From assembly GCF_029714405.1 (NCBI RefSeq), contig NZ_CP121650.1, positions 6,143,001 to 6,207,000 of the forward strand: 64,000 nt of DNA, in the 5' to 3' direction. Source of the DNA: Bradyrhizobium sp. CB82 (GTDB lineage Bacteria > Pseudomonadota > Alphaproteobacteria > Rhizobiales > Xanthobacteraceae). A program made the position numbers and the translations under genes. Of the stretch, positions 1 through 7,692 are shown piece after piece. The notes under the pieces were generated by a model. It saw only the letters and a program-made list of their open reading frames with translations. It was not told where the DNA came from and searched no databases. The first letter of the stretch is position 1, and each line of letters begins with the position of its first letter.

Positions 1-157
1 CATGGCCACGAGATCGGGGCTTTTTTTATGGGGATAGGGTCTCCGGGAAAATACAGTATCGGTTTACAGTATCGCCCGGAAGGCCGAAGGCGGGAAGAAC
101 CTCTCTTCTCAATGCCTTCGGCGAATTCATCCCTTTCCCACAACGGGAGAAGGAGAA
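1..157. other. Left-edge stretch without a gene
   Basis: No credible coding region is seen here. A run of seven T at 21-27 directly follows a G+C-rich stretch (cggggc), which would fit the right arm and U-tract of a plus-strand terminator whose left arm lies outside the window; this cannot be verified. Bases 105-157 hold a degenerate piece of the 'ctctcccg' type intergenic repeat seen elsewhere in the window. The ATPase gene that often follows aapM does not begin here. Confidence 0.35.
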
Positions 158-1261
158 TCATCTCGCCGTCCCCGCCTCCAGGCTTCGGCTGTAGCGCGAC
201 ATCGCGAAGCAGAACGCGAAGTAGATCGCGGCGATAAAGAGGTAGACTTCGACCGAAAATTGCTGCCAGGCGGGATCGATGATCGCGGTCTTCGCCGTCG
301 TCAGCAGATCGAAAATTCCGATAATCAGGACGAGGCTGGTGTCCTTGAAGAAGGCGATGAAGGTGTTGACCAGCGGCGGGATGACGTGGCGGATGGCCTG
401 CGGCAGGACAATCAGCCGCTGCTTGCGCCAGTAGGATAGTCCGAGCGCGTCGGCGGCCTCGTATTGCCCGCGCGGCACGGCCTGGAGACCGCCGCGGACC
501 ACCTCGGCGAGGTAGGCGCCGGCGAACAGGATGATCGCGATCTGCGCGCGCAACAGCTTGTCGATGTTGAAGCCGCCCGGCATGAACAGCGGAAACATCA
601 CGCTCGCCATGAACAACAGGCTTACCAGCGGCACGCCGCGGATCAGTTCGACATAGAGCACGCAGATCGAGCGGATCGCAGGCAATTTCGAGCGCCGTCC
701 GAGCGCGACGAGAATGCCGAGCGGGAAGCCGAAGGCCAGGCCAAACGTCGCCAGGATCAGAGTCACCGGCAATCCGCCCCAGCGATCCTGAGAGACGAAA
801 GACAGCCCGAACACGCCGCCCCACATCAGCACGCTGATCAGCGCCAGCGCGGCAATCCAGAAATAGATGAGCTCGCGCCGCCACCACGCGCGGCGGGTCG
901 AGACGTAGAACAGCGCGATGAACAGCAGAACCGCGACCGCCGGCCGCCACTGCTCGTCGAAGGGGTAGGTGCCGAACAGGATGAAGCGGTATTTTTCGGG
1001 GATGACCGCCCAGCAGGCACCTAGCCCGCGCGCCGCGCGGCAGGCACTGGAGTCGTTCGGAGGCGTCAGCCAGACCGCGTTCGCAATGCCCCATTGCACG
1101 AAGCTGATCATACCCTTGGCGAGCACCGCAAAGAGCACGAGCGTGATGATCCCATTCGGGATAGACGAGAACAGGTTGGTGCGCAGCCAGCGCAGCACGC
1201 GGTTGCCGGATTGTGGGCGGCGGGCACGCGCGGTGTTGGGACTGTCGGTGATCGCGGTCAT
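158..1261 (-). CDS. aapM: Amino-acid ABC transporter permease, AapM type
   Basis: Inner-membrane permease of a general/polar amino-acid ABC importer. The 367-residue protein has a short hydrophilic N-terminus, an early membrane segment, a long insert with CRAARGLGACW near residue 80, and the binding-protein-dependent permease domain from about residue 165 to the end. The EAA loop that docks the ATPase is visible as YEAADALGLSYW near residue 265. The start is the ATG two bases after the aapQ stop, so the two permeases are translated from one message. Length agrees with AapM proteins (about 380). The usual next gene, the ATPase aapP, is not in the 157 bases left before the window edge, so the ATPase must be further away or shared with another importer. 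Confidence 0.9.
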   Translation of the reverse strand: MTAITDSPNTARARRPQSGNRVLRWLRTNLFSSIPNGIITLVLFAVLAKGMISFVQWGIANAVWLTPPNDSSACRAARGLGACWAVIPEKYRFILFGTYPFDEQWRPAVAVLLFIALFYVSTRRAWWRRELIYFWIAALALISVLMWGGVFGLSFVSQDRWGGLPVTLILATFGLAFGFPLGILVALGRRSKLPAIRSICVLYVELIRGVPLVSLLFMASVMFPLFMPGGFNIDKLLRAQIAIILFAGAYLAEVVRGGLQAVPRGQYEAADALGLSYWRKQRLIVLPQAIRHVIPPLVNTFIAFFKDTSLVLIIGIFDLLTTAKTAIIDPAWQQFSVEVYLFIAAIYFAFCFAMSRYSRSLEAGTAR

Positions 1262-1263
1262 CT

Positions 1264-2451
1264 TCAGCGCTCCACCAGCGCAATCCGCGCATTGTACCAG
1301 TTCATGAAGAAGCTGATCGACAGGCTGATGGTCAGGAACACCGCCATGATCAGCGCGATCGCCTCGATCGCCTGCCCGGTCTGGTTCAGCGTGGTATTGG
1401 CGATCGAGACCACGTCCTGGTAGCCGATCGCGACCGCAAGCGAGGAGTTCTTGGTGAGGTTGAGATACTGGCTCGTCATCGGCGGCACGATGACGCGCAG
1501 CGCCTGCGGCAGGATGATCTGCCGCAGCATGAAGCTGCGGCGCAGGCCGAGCGCGTTGGCGGCGTCCCACTGTCCCCGCGGCACCGATTGAATGCCGCTG
1601 CGCACAATTTCGGCGATGAAAGCCGAAGTGTAGGTGACGAGCGCGATCAGCAGCGCGAAATATTCGGGCGCCAGCGTCAAGCCGCCGACGAAGTTGAAGC
1701 CACGCAGCTCGGGCCAGGCGACGGTCCAGCGCACACCGAGCCACCACGACACCAGCGCCGGCAGCACGACGATGAGGCCGAGCGCAAAAGGCCAGGCCGG
1801 TCTCGGCCTGCCGTCGCGCATCTGCTGCGCAATCTGGGCCCGTCGTAAAACGTAAAACGCGAGTGCGCCGATCGCCGCCGTGCCGAGCACCCAAAGCTGC
1901 CCCTCGCCGATCGGCATCGACGGCAGGATCAGTCCGCGATTGGACAGGAAGATGCCTTCGATCGGCCGCCATGCGGCGCGGGCGGCCGGCAGCGCCTGCA
2001 TCAGCACGTACCAGAACAGCAGCTGCAACAGGAGCGGGATGTCGCGCAGCACCTCGACATAGACGGCGGCGAGCCGCGACAGCAGCCAGTTGGCCGACAG
2101 CCGCGAGATGCCGATCAGCGTTCCCAGCAGGGTCGCGAGCACGATGCCGATGACGGCGACGCGCAAGGTGTTGGCGACGCCGACGACGAAGGCCCAGAAG
2201 TACGTGTCCTTCGGACTGTAGGCGAGCAGGCTGTCGGCGATCGGCATGCCGGCCTCGCGGCCCAGGAACGCAAAGCCGGTTGAGATACGGCGCGCCGAGA
2301 GGTTCTGAACGGTATTGGACCAGAGGAACGCGATGATGGCGAGGGCAATGCCGACGACGAGGATCTGCCACAGCAGCCCCTTGAGCTGCGGGCCTCCCAG
2401 CGCGAGCGAGAACGTCCGGCGCGGCGGCGGTCTGGGGCTATCGGTCGTCAC
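1264..2451 (-). CDS. aapQ: Amino-acid ABC transporter permease, AapQ type
   Basis: Second permease of the same importer, forming the AapQ-AapM heterodimer in the inner membrane. The 395-residue form begins at a GTG (VTTDSPRPPP); an ATG 81 bases further upstream (2532) is in frame but would run across the two inverted repeats of the divergent control region, so the GTG is preferred. The hydrophobic core opens with LLWQILVVGIALAI, and the C-terminal permease domain carries the EAA loop as DAANALGLRRSF followed by ILPQALRVIVPP. As in other AapQ proteins there is a long periplasm-facing insert between the first membrane segment and the permease core. It is divergent from the rpiR gene, which probably controls both directions. 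Confidence 0.88.
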   Translation of the reverse strand: MTTDSPRPPPRRTFSLALGGPQLKGLLWQILVVGIALAIIAFLWSNTVQNLSARRISTGFAFLGREAGMPIADSLLAYSPKDTYFWAFVVGVANTLRVAVIGIVLATLLGTLIGISRLSANWLLSRLAAVYVEVLRDIPLLLQLLFWYVLMQALPAARAAWRPIEGIFLSNRGLILPSMPIGEGQLWVLGTAAIGALAFYVLRRAQIAQQMRDGRPRPAWPFALGLIVVLPALVSWWLGVRWTVAWPELRGFNFVGGLTLAPEYFALLIALVTYTSAFIAEIVRSGIQSVPRGQWDAANALGLRRSFMLRQIILPQALRVIVPPMTSQYLNLTKNSSLAVAIGYQDVVSIANTTLNQTGQAIEAIALIMAVFLTISLSISFFMNWYNARIALVER

Positions 2452-2464
2452 AGCACAAAAATCC

Positions 2465-2478
2465 TCAAAACGTTTTGA
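2465..2478. promoter_or_regulatory. Perfect 14-bp palindrome in the aapQ/rpiR divergent region
   Basis: TCAAAACGTTTTGA is a perfect palindrome lying 14 bases upstream of the aapQ GTG. Its AAACGTTT centre resembles the half-site geometry of repressor operators. Its place between two divergent units, one starting with a regulator gene, suggests an operator. Which protein binds it is inference. Confidence 0.45.
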
Positions 2479-2521
2479 AAGCAGCGATTTCCGGCCATGC
2501 GCTTCGTGAGCGCGCATCAAC

Positions 2522-2550
2522 TGTTGCACCAAACCAAGATATATGCAACA
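2522..2550. promoter_or_regulatory. Inverted repeat TGTTGCA-N15-TGCAACA before rpiR
   Basis: Seven-base arms at 2522-2528 and 2544-2550 are exact reverse complements, separated by 15 A-rich bases. The repeat ends 8 bases before the rpiR ATG, so a bound protein would cover the leader and ribosome-binding region. It is a candidate autoregulatory site for the RpiR protein; no direct evidence for binding exists in the sequence. Confidence 0.4.
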
Positions 2551-2558
2551 AATGTTTC

Positions 2559-3431
2559 ATGGCCGAGCCCGCGAAATCCTCGCCGTTGAACGAACTCTGC
2601 AGCGCATTGCCATCGCTCCCGATGCGACTGCAGGAGGTCGGGCGTTTTGTCGCGGCCAATGACTACGACGCCACCACCCGCTCCATGCGCGATCTCGCGG
2701 CCGAGGCCGGCGCCGACCCCGCCGCGTTCACACGGCTTGCCAAGGCCATCGGCTATTCCGGCTGGGACGCGTTGCGCGCGGCGCTGACCGAAGCGCGACG
2801 CCCGGCACAGACCTCGCCCTTCTCCGGTCGCGCCAAAGGCCACCGCCACGGTCCCCATGCCGACATTGCATTGATTACCGACAAGCTCGAAGCGGAAGCT
2901 TTGGGCCTGCCGTTGATTTCGGCCTCCTCAGTGGCCCTTGCCGCACAGGCCTTGCACGGTGCAAAGCGCATCTGGATTGCGGGCTTTCGAAGCTGCCGCA
3001 GTGTCGCGGAGCTCTTGAACTATGAGCTGCGGCTGTTCCGCGCGAGCGAGGTGCAGATCGTCGGCGGCTCCGGCCCTGACGATCTCGACCTCGGCGCCTT
3101 CCGCGCGGGCGAAGCCGTCGTAGTGATCGGCTTCACCCCCTACACGGGCGCAAGCGTCCGGGTGGCGCAAGCCGCCTATCGCGCCGGCGCGACGCTGATC
3201 TCGATCGCGGACAGCGTTACCGCACCGATGGCCGAAGGCGCCGATCATGTGCTGCTGTTTGAGGCAGCGCCCTCGCCCGGGTTCTTCCCGAGCCTCACCG
3301 GCGCGATCGCGATCGCGCAGTCGCTTGCCGCGGTGACGTTCTCGCTCGGCGGCGCGGCTGCCAAGAAGCGCCTGCAGGACACCGAGGCCCGGCTTGCCGC
3401 GACCTCCATCTACGTCTCAGAGAAAGGTTGA
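2559..3431 (+). CDS. MurR/RpiR family transcriptional regulator
   Basis: DNA-binding regulator of the RpiR type: an N-terminal helix-turn-helix domain (about residues 15-80, with FVAANDYDATTRSMRDLAAEAG and a recognition region around PAAFTRLAKAIG) followed by a SIS sugar/phosphate-binding-like domain (about residues 120-260, with RIWIAGFRSCRS and VVVIGFTPYTG). The length of 290 residues matches the family. The ATG at 2559 (MAEPAKSS) is chosen over one at 2475 because the earlier start would extend over the inverted repeat. It heads a plus-strand run with an aminotransferase 3 bases downstream and faces aapQM, so it most likely controls uptake and use of the transported amino acid. The ligand is unknown. 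Confidence 0.85.
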   Translation: MAEPAKSSPLNELCSALPSLPMRLQEVGRFVAANDYDATTRSMRDLAAEAGADPAAFTRLAKAIGYSGWDALRAALTEARRPAQTSPFSGRAKGHRHGPHADIALITDKLEAEALGLPLISASSVALAAQALHGAKRIWIAGFRSCRSVAELLNYELRLFRASEVQIVGGSGPDDLDLGAFRAGEAVVVIGFTPYTGASVRVAQAAYRAGATLISIADSVTAPMAEGADHVLLFEAAPSPGFFPSLTGAIAIAQSLAAVTFSLGGAAAKKRLQDTEARLAATSIYVSEKG

Positions 3432-3434
3432 CCC

Positions 3435-4784
3435 ATGAGCACCCGCACGAGCCACGTGCTGCACCGTTCCTTGCGCGAGACGCCGCCGAAGGCGATCGGT
3501 GGCGAAGGCGTTTATCTCTTCGCCGAAGACGGACGGCGCGTGCTGGACGCCTCCGGAGGCGCCGCGGTCTCCTGCCTCGGCCATCAGCATCCGCGTGTCA
3601 TCGCGGCGCTGGCGCAGCAGGCCTCGACGCTGGCCTATGCCCATACCGCGTTCTTCTCCTCCGAAGTGGCGGAGCGGCTTGCCGAGACGCTGGTCGGCCA
3701 TGAGCCCGGCGGTCTCGCCTACGCCTATTTCGTCAGCGGCGGATCGGAGGCGATCGAAGCCAGCATCAAGCTCGCGCGGCAATACTTCATCGAGCGCGGC
3801 GAGCCGCAGCGGCGCCACTTCATCGCGCGGCGGCAGAGCTATCACGGCAATACGCTCGGCGCGCTCGCTGCCGGCGGCAACGCCTGGCGCCGCGAGCCCT
3901 ATGCGCCGCTCCTATCCGGCGCTTTCAGCCATGTGACGCCTGCCTTTGCCTATCACGAGAAGCGCGACAACGAGCTCGATGCAGCGTTCGTGGCACGGCT
4001 GGCCGCCGAGCTCGAAGCCGAGTTCCAGCGGCTCGGTCCCGACACCGTCGCAGCATTTCTTGCCGAGCCGGTCGTCGGCGCTACTGCCGGTGCCGTCACT
4101 GCGCCCGACGGCTACTTCAAGGCGGTGCGCGAAATCTGCGACCGCCATGGCGCGCTGCTCATCCTCGACGAGGTCATGTGCGGCATGGGCCGCACCGGCA
4201 CCATGCACGCCTGGCAGCAAGAAGGCATCGCGCCCGACATCCAGGCGATCGCCAAGGGCCTTGGCGGCGGCTACCAGCCGATCGGCGCGATGCTCGCAAG
4301 CGGCAAGATCATCGACACCATCCGCACCGGAAGCGGGGCGTTCCAGCACGGCCACACGTATCTGGCGCATCCCCTCGCCTGCGCCGCGGCCCTCGCCGTG
4401 CAGGAGGTGATCCGCGAAGACGGACTGCTCGATCAGGTCAGGGAGCGCGGGCGTCAGCTCGAGCAACGGCTGACCGAGCGCTTCGGCAATCACCGCCATG
4501 TCGGCGACATCAGGGGCCGCGGCCTGTTCTGGGCGATCGAGCTCGTTGCCGATCGCGCGACGCGCACCTCCTTCGACCCGGCGCTCAAGCTGCATCAGAA
4601 GATCAAGGCGGCCGCCTTCGCGGAGGGGCTCGGCTGCTACCCCGGCGGCGGCACCGTGGATGGCGTCCGCGGCGACCACGTATTGCTGGCTCCGCCCTAT
4701 ATCGCCTCGACGGACGAGATCGACCTCATTGTCGACAAGCTCGGCACCGCCGTCGACAACGTGTTGCGTAGTGTCAATCACTGA
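3435..4784 (+). CDS. Class III PLP-dependent aminotransferase
   Basis: Cytoplasmic fold-type I, class III (omega-type) aminotransferase of 449 residues, the usual length. The PLP lysine is K274 in IAKGLGGGYQP; the aspartate that binds the pyridine nitrogen is D245 in LILDEVMCGMGRTG. SGGSEAIEASIKLAR near residue 100 is the phosphate-binding region. Class III members act on omega-amino groups or on the alpha-amino group of some amino acids, so the substrate cannot be read from sequence. Starting 3 bases after rpiR and followed 12 bases later by the AapJ binding protein, it probably carries out the first catabolic step on the amino acid taken up by this locus. Confidence 0.88.
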   Translation: MSTRTSHVLHRSLRETPPKAIGGEGVYLFAEDGRRVLDASGGAAVSCLGHQHPRVIAALAQQASTLAYAHTAFFSSEVAERLAETLVGHEPGGLAYAYFVSGGSEAIEASIKLARQYFIERGEPQRRHFIARRQSYHGNTLGALAAGGNAWRREPYAPLLSGAFSHVTPAFAYHEKRDNELDAAFVARLAAELEAEFQRLGPDTVAAFLAEPVVGATAGAVTAPDGYFKAVREICDRHGALLILDEVMCGMGRTGTMHAWQQEGIAPDIQAIAKGLGGGYQPIGAMLASGKIIDTIRTGSGAFQHGHTYLAHPLACAAALAVQEVIREDGLLDQVRERGRQLEQRLTERFGNHRHVGDIRGRGLFWAIELVADRATRTSFDPALKLHQKIKAAAFAEGLGCYPGGGTVDGVRGDHVLLAPPYIASTDEIDLIVDKLGTAVDNVLRSVNH

Positions 4785-4796
4785 GGGGAGAGTAGC

Positions 4797-5810
4797 ATGA
4801 TGAGGAACGTGATTATCGCGGCAGGCCTGCTTGCGGCTTCGAGCAGCGCGGCGACGGCTGCGACGCTGGACACGGTGAAGAACCGCGGCACGCTGGTGTG
4901 CGGCGTCAGCGCTGGCTTTGCCGGCTTTTCCGCACCGGATTCGCAGGGCAATTACAAGGGCCTCGACGTCGACTACTGCCGCGCGCTCGCCGCTGGCGTG
5001 TTAGGGGATCCCAACAAGGTGCGCTTTGTCGCGCTGACCGCCCAAAACCGTTTCACCGCGCTGCAATCGGGTGAGATCGACGTGCTCTACCGCAACTCGA
5101 CGCAGACCTATTTGCGCGGAGTCACGCTCGGCTTGCGGCAGGGACCGATCAACTTCTACGACGGTCAGGGCTTTGTCGTGAAGAAGGACCTCGGCGTGAA
5201 GGAGCTGAAGGATCTCAAGGGCGCCACCGTCTGCGTCGCGCAGGGCACCACGCATGAGGTGACGCTCGGCGATTACGGCCGCGCCAACGGCATCGACTGG
5301 AAGCCGCTGGTGTTCGACCGCGTCGACACCATGTACCAGACCTTTTTCGGCGGCCGCTGCGATGCGATGACCCAGGACGCTTCGGCGCTGGCCGGCGCGG
5401 TGACCACGGCCGCACCGAACCCGGCGGATTACGTCGTGCTCCCGCAGACCATCAGCAAGGAGCCGCTCGGCCCCTTCACTCGCAACGGCGACGAAGTCTG
5501 GAGCGACATCATCACCTGGTTGCATTACGGGCTGATCGAGGCGGAAGAGCTCGGCGTGACGCAGGCCAATGTCGAGGAGATGGCGAAGTCGCAGACGCCT
5601 GCGGTGCAGCGGCTCCTCGGCACCTCCGGCGACCTCGGCTCACGGCTTGGGCTCGACAACAAGTGGCTGGTCACGGCGATCAAGACGACCGGCAATTACG
5701 GCGAGATTTACGAGCGGAACGTCGGCAAAGGCGGCCCGCTGAAGCTCGAGCGCGGCCTCAACGGCCTCTGGAGCAAGGGCGGCTTGATGTACGCCATTCC
5801 GTTCAAGTAA
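4797..5810 (+). CDS. aapJ: Amino-acid ABC transporter substrate-binding protein, AapJ type
   Basis: Periplasmic receptor that delivers amino acids to AapQM. The 337-residue product starts with a Sec signal peptide (cleavage likely after SSAATAA, about residue 22), then the SBP_bac_3 fold beginning LDTVKNRGTLVCGVSAG. The stretch YKGLDVDYCRALAAGVLG near residue 55 is typical of AapJ/GltI receptors, as is FTALQSGEIDVLYRNST with the ligand-contacting RNST. A strong GAGGGGAGAG ribosome-binding site precedes tandem ATG codons. Having the receptor on the opposite strand from its permeases, beside the regulator and the aminotransferase, is an unusual arrangement; aap operons normally read J-Q-M-P in one direction. 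Confidence 0.9.
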   Translation: MMRNVIIAAGLLAASSSAATAATLDTVKNRGTLVCGVSAGFAGFSAPDSQGNYKGLDVDYCRALAAGVLGDPNKVRFVALTAQNRFTALQSGEIDVLYRNSTQTYLRGVTLGLRQGPINFYDGQGFVVKKDLGVKELKDLKGATVCVAQGTTHEVTLGDYGRANGIDWKPLVFDRVDTMYQTFFGGRCDAMTQDASALAGAVTTAAPNPADYVVLPQTISKEPLGPFTRNGDEVWSDIITWLHYGLIEAEELGVTQANVEEMAKSQTPAVQRLLGTSGDLGSRLGLDNKWLVTAIKTTGNYGEIYERNVGKGGPLKLERGLNGLWSKGGLMYAIPFK

Positions 5811-5819
5811 AGAATTCTG

Positions 5820-5985
5820 CCCTCTTCACCTCGCCCCGCTTGCGGGGAGAGGTCGAAATTCAAGCGCAGCTTGAAATTTCGGGTGAGGGGACTCTCCGCG
5901 AGTCCATTTCTCACCTATCGTGCGGATACAGCCCCTCACCCCAACCCTCTCCCCGTAAGAACGGGGAGAGGGAGAGGAAGCAGCA
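5820..5985. repeat. Imperfect palindromic intergenic repeat (ctctccccg family)
   Basis: Two short hairpins, cctcgccccgc-ttgc-ggggagagg at the left and ccctctccccg-taagaa-cggggagaggg at the right, flank a segment that itself contains caagc/gcttg inverted repeats and two copies of cccctcac/gtgagggg. This long, gene-free, self-complementary block fits the dispersed intergenic repeats common in Bradyrhizobium genomes. It separates aapJ from the racemase-like gene and may fold in the transcript. Confidence 0.7.
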
Positions 5986-5994
5986 ACGAACCAC

Positions 5995-6633
5995 ATGCGC
6001 ATCACACTGATCCACGCGCTCAAGCATTCCATCGCCCCGATCGAGACGGCGTTCGCGCGCCTGTGGCCGGAAGCGCGGCTGATGAACCTGCTCGACGACA
6101 GCCTGTCGGCGGATCTGGCGCGCGACGGCGCGCTCAGCGACGCCATGACCGGCCGCTTCCTCGCGCTCGGGGATTATGCCGCCGCCACTGGAGCTGACGC
6201 GATCCTGTTCACCTGCTCGGCCTTCGGACCCTGTATTGAGGCGGTTGCGCGCGGGCATGCGCCGATGCCGGTCCTGAAACCGAATGAGGCGATGATCGAG
6301 CAGGCAGTGACGATGGGCCGGCGTATCGGCCTGCTCTCGACCTTCCCACCGACGCTCCAATCGATGCCACCGGAGTTTCCTGCCCCGGTTGAGATCGTGC
6401 CGAAGCTCGCCGAAGGCGCGCTCGCCGCGCTCGATCGCGGTGACCGCACCACGCACGATCACCTGATCGCGGAAGCCGCAAGAGACCTGCGCGACTGCGA
6501 CGTGATCGCGCTCGCGCAATTCAGCATCGCTGCCACCGCGCCACTGGTCGCGGAGGCCACCGGCAAACCGGTGGTGACGACGCCTGACAGCGCCGTGCTG
6601 AAACTGATGAAGCTGTTGGAGGTAACGCGCTAG
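5995..6633 (+). CDS. Asp/Glu/hydantoin racemase superfamily protein
   Basis: A 212-residue cytoplasmic protein of the aspartate/glutamate racemase fold. The first catalytic cysteine is evident as C74 in ILFTCSAFGPC, followed by PVLKPNEAM and GRRIGLLSTFPPT, the phosphate/carboxylate loops of this superfamily. The second half, where a true two-base racemase has a cysteine in a GC[TA]-like turn after a hydrophobic strand, here reads CDVIALAQFSIAAT; the expected cysteine is replaced. It may therefore be a one-cysteine enzyme (isomerase, lyase or decarboxylase-like) and not a classical racemase. It is last in the rpiR, aminotransferase, aapJ run, separated from it by a repeat, and its stop overlaps the convergent tetR stop. 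Confidence 0.72.
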   Translation: MRITLIHALKHSIAPIETAFARLWPEARLMNLLDDSLSADLARDGALSDAMTGRFLALGDYAAATGADAILFTCSAFGPCIEAVARGHAPMPVLKPNEAMIEQAVTMGRRIGLLSTFPPTLQSMPPEFPAPVEIVPKLAEGALAALDRGDRTTHDHLIAEAARDLRDCDVIALAQFSIAATAPLVAEATGKPVVTTPDSAVLKLMKLLEVTR

Positions 6634-7274
6634 TCCGCTTTGCCGCCGCGGCGCGCATCCTTGATTGCGACCTCCAGCGCAAGCTTGGTCTCGGCCACAA
6701 AGTCCTCGACCAGCTCCTCGCGCGTTGTGTGTGCCGGTTTGCCGGTGAACATGCCCTGCTGGGCCAACATCACCACGCCGTGCATCGCAGCCCAGATCTT
6801 GAGGGCGTGCCGCTCGCGCAAATAGCCGACGGCCGGCGCTTCCAGCGCCTCGATCACGAGTGCGAAGGTCTCGTTCGTCGCCGCGTGCAGCTCGCTTCCC
6901 GCGGCCGCGCAGGAGACGGTGCGCGAGGCGAACATCAGCCGGTAGATGCCGTTGCGGCGCAGGCCGAAATCCAGCGTGGCCTGGGCGAGCCTCGAGAGTT
7001 TCGACTGCTTCGACGGCTTTGCCATCACCTCTCGCAGCACAGTCGTGAATTGGCGGAAGGCTTCCGCCGTCACCGCGGCGAGCAGTGCCTCGCGGTCCGC
7101 GAAATGCCGATACGGCGCAGGCTGGGAAACGCCGAGTTCCCTCGCCAGGGCCTTGATGCTGATGGCCTCCGCGCCGCCCTGCTCCGCCTCACGCAAGGCG
7201 GCCTTGATCAGGGCATCGCGAAGGTCGCCATGGTGATAGGTGTTTTGCGGCTTGCGGGCGAGTTGTGTCGGCAT
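6630..7274 (-). CDS. TetR/AcrR family transcriptional regulator
   Basis: One-component repressor of 214 residues. The N-terminal helix-turn-helix is clear: AISIKALARELGVSQPAPYRHFADREALLAAV at about residues 35-65. The C-terminal ligand domain (LRRNGIYRLMFASR onward) resembles the TetR_C_33/WHG type. The ATG at 7274 (MPTQLARK) gives family length; an upstream in-frame start at 7325 would run into the divergent promoter. It is divergent from the ferredoxin-P450 genes 160 bases away and is the likely regulator of that set. Its last codons overlap the end of the convergent racemase-like gene by 4 bases. Confidence 0.85.
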   Translation of the reverse strand: MPTQLARKPQNTYHHGDLRDALIKAALREAEQGGAEAISIKALARELGVSQPAPYRHFADREALLAAVTAEAFRQFTTVLREVMAKPSKQSKLSRLAQATLDFGLRRNGIYRLMFASRTVSCAAAGSELHAATNETFALVIEALEAPAVGYLRERHALKIWAAMHGVVMLAQQGMFTGKPAHTTREELVEDFVAETKLALEVAIKDARRGGKAD

Positions 7275-7326
7275 GTTGAGCGGAAACCTATAAGTTTGCG
7301 CTTGACAGGGGAAGCCCGTCCGCAAT

Positions 7327-7341
7327 GTAATATACTATAAC
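7327..7341. promoter_or_regulatory. Candidate TetR operator GTAATA-TAC-TATAAC
   Basis: In the 160-base divergent gap between tetR and the ferredoxin gene, 7327-7341 is a near-perfect inverted repeat: arms GTAATA and TATAAC pair at 5 of 6 positions around TAC. It sits in a short A+T-rich island (7325-7346) in otherwise G+C-rich DNA and follows a TTGACA box at 7302-7307, though the spacing of 20-23 bases to a -10-like TAATAT/TATACT is too long for a standard promoter. Position and symmetry fit an operator for the adjacent TetR protein. Confidence 0.45.
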
Positions 7342-7433
7342 TTAATTCGCAGGTACCGCTGCGGAGAATAATCAATTGAGGAACGCGCCCGGCCCCTTCG
7401 AGGGCCCGCATGCGCATGACCGAGGGAGCTTAA

Positions 7434-7643
7434 ATGGCAGAACGACTGAGGGTTCACGTCGATCCCGACAAGTGCCAGGGCCACGCCCGCTGCAAGGCCT
7501 TAGCGCCGGAACTGTTCGAACTCGACGAATACGGCAATGCGCACGAGGTCGGCGACGGCACGGTGCCGGCCGGCCTGGAAGACAAGGCCTGGCTTGCCAA
7601 ATCCAACTGTCCGGAAATCGCGATCGAAGTGACCGAGGAATAG
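7434..7643 (+). CDS. Small [3Fe-4S]-type ferredoxin
   Basis: Acidic 69-residue ferredoxin that should pass electrons to the P450 encoded next. Cysteines C14, C20 and C59 (the last in the NCPE turn) are in the positions of a single-cluster P450 ferredoxin; the position of the second cysteine is taken by H17, giving C-x2-H-x2-C...CP. Such clusters with a non-cysteine residue at this site are known from actinobacterial P450 redox partners and are usually [3Fe-4S]. The GGGAG ribosome-binding site sits 5 bases before the ATG. No ferredoxin reductase gene is nearby, so one must be supplied from elsewhere. Confidence 0.88.
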   Translation: MAERLRVHVDPDKCQGHARCKALAPELFELDEYGNAHEVGDGTVPAGLEDKAWLAKSNCPEIAIEVTEE

Positions 7644-7692
7644 TGGCGCGTTCCTGCGTACCTCCGTAAACACAAGCCCCGAGGATCCAGAG

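Noticed and set aside
158..2371. A 737-codon open frame covering both permease genes
   Set aside because: Only the 3' part (from 1261) encodes permease sequence; the rest is an out-of-frame reading of aapQ with no family similarity.
7302..7336. TTGACA ... TAATAT as a standard sigma-70 promoter
   Set aside because: Spacer of 20-23 bases is too long; kept only as context for the operator candidate.
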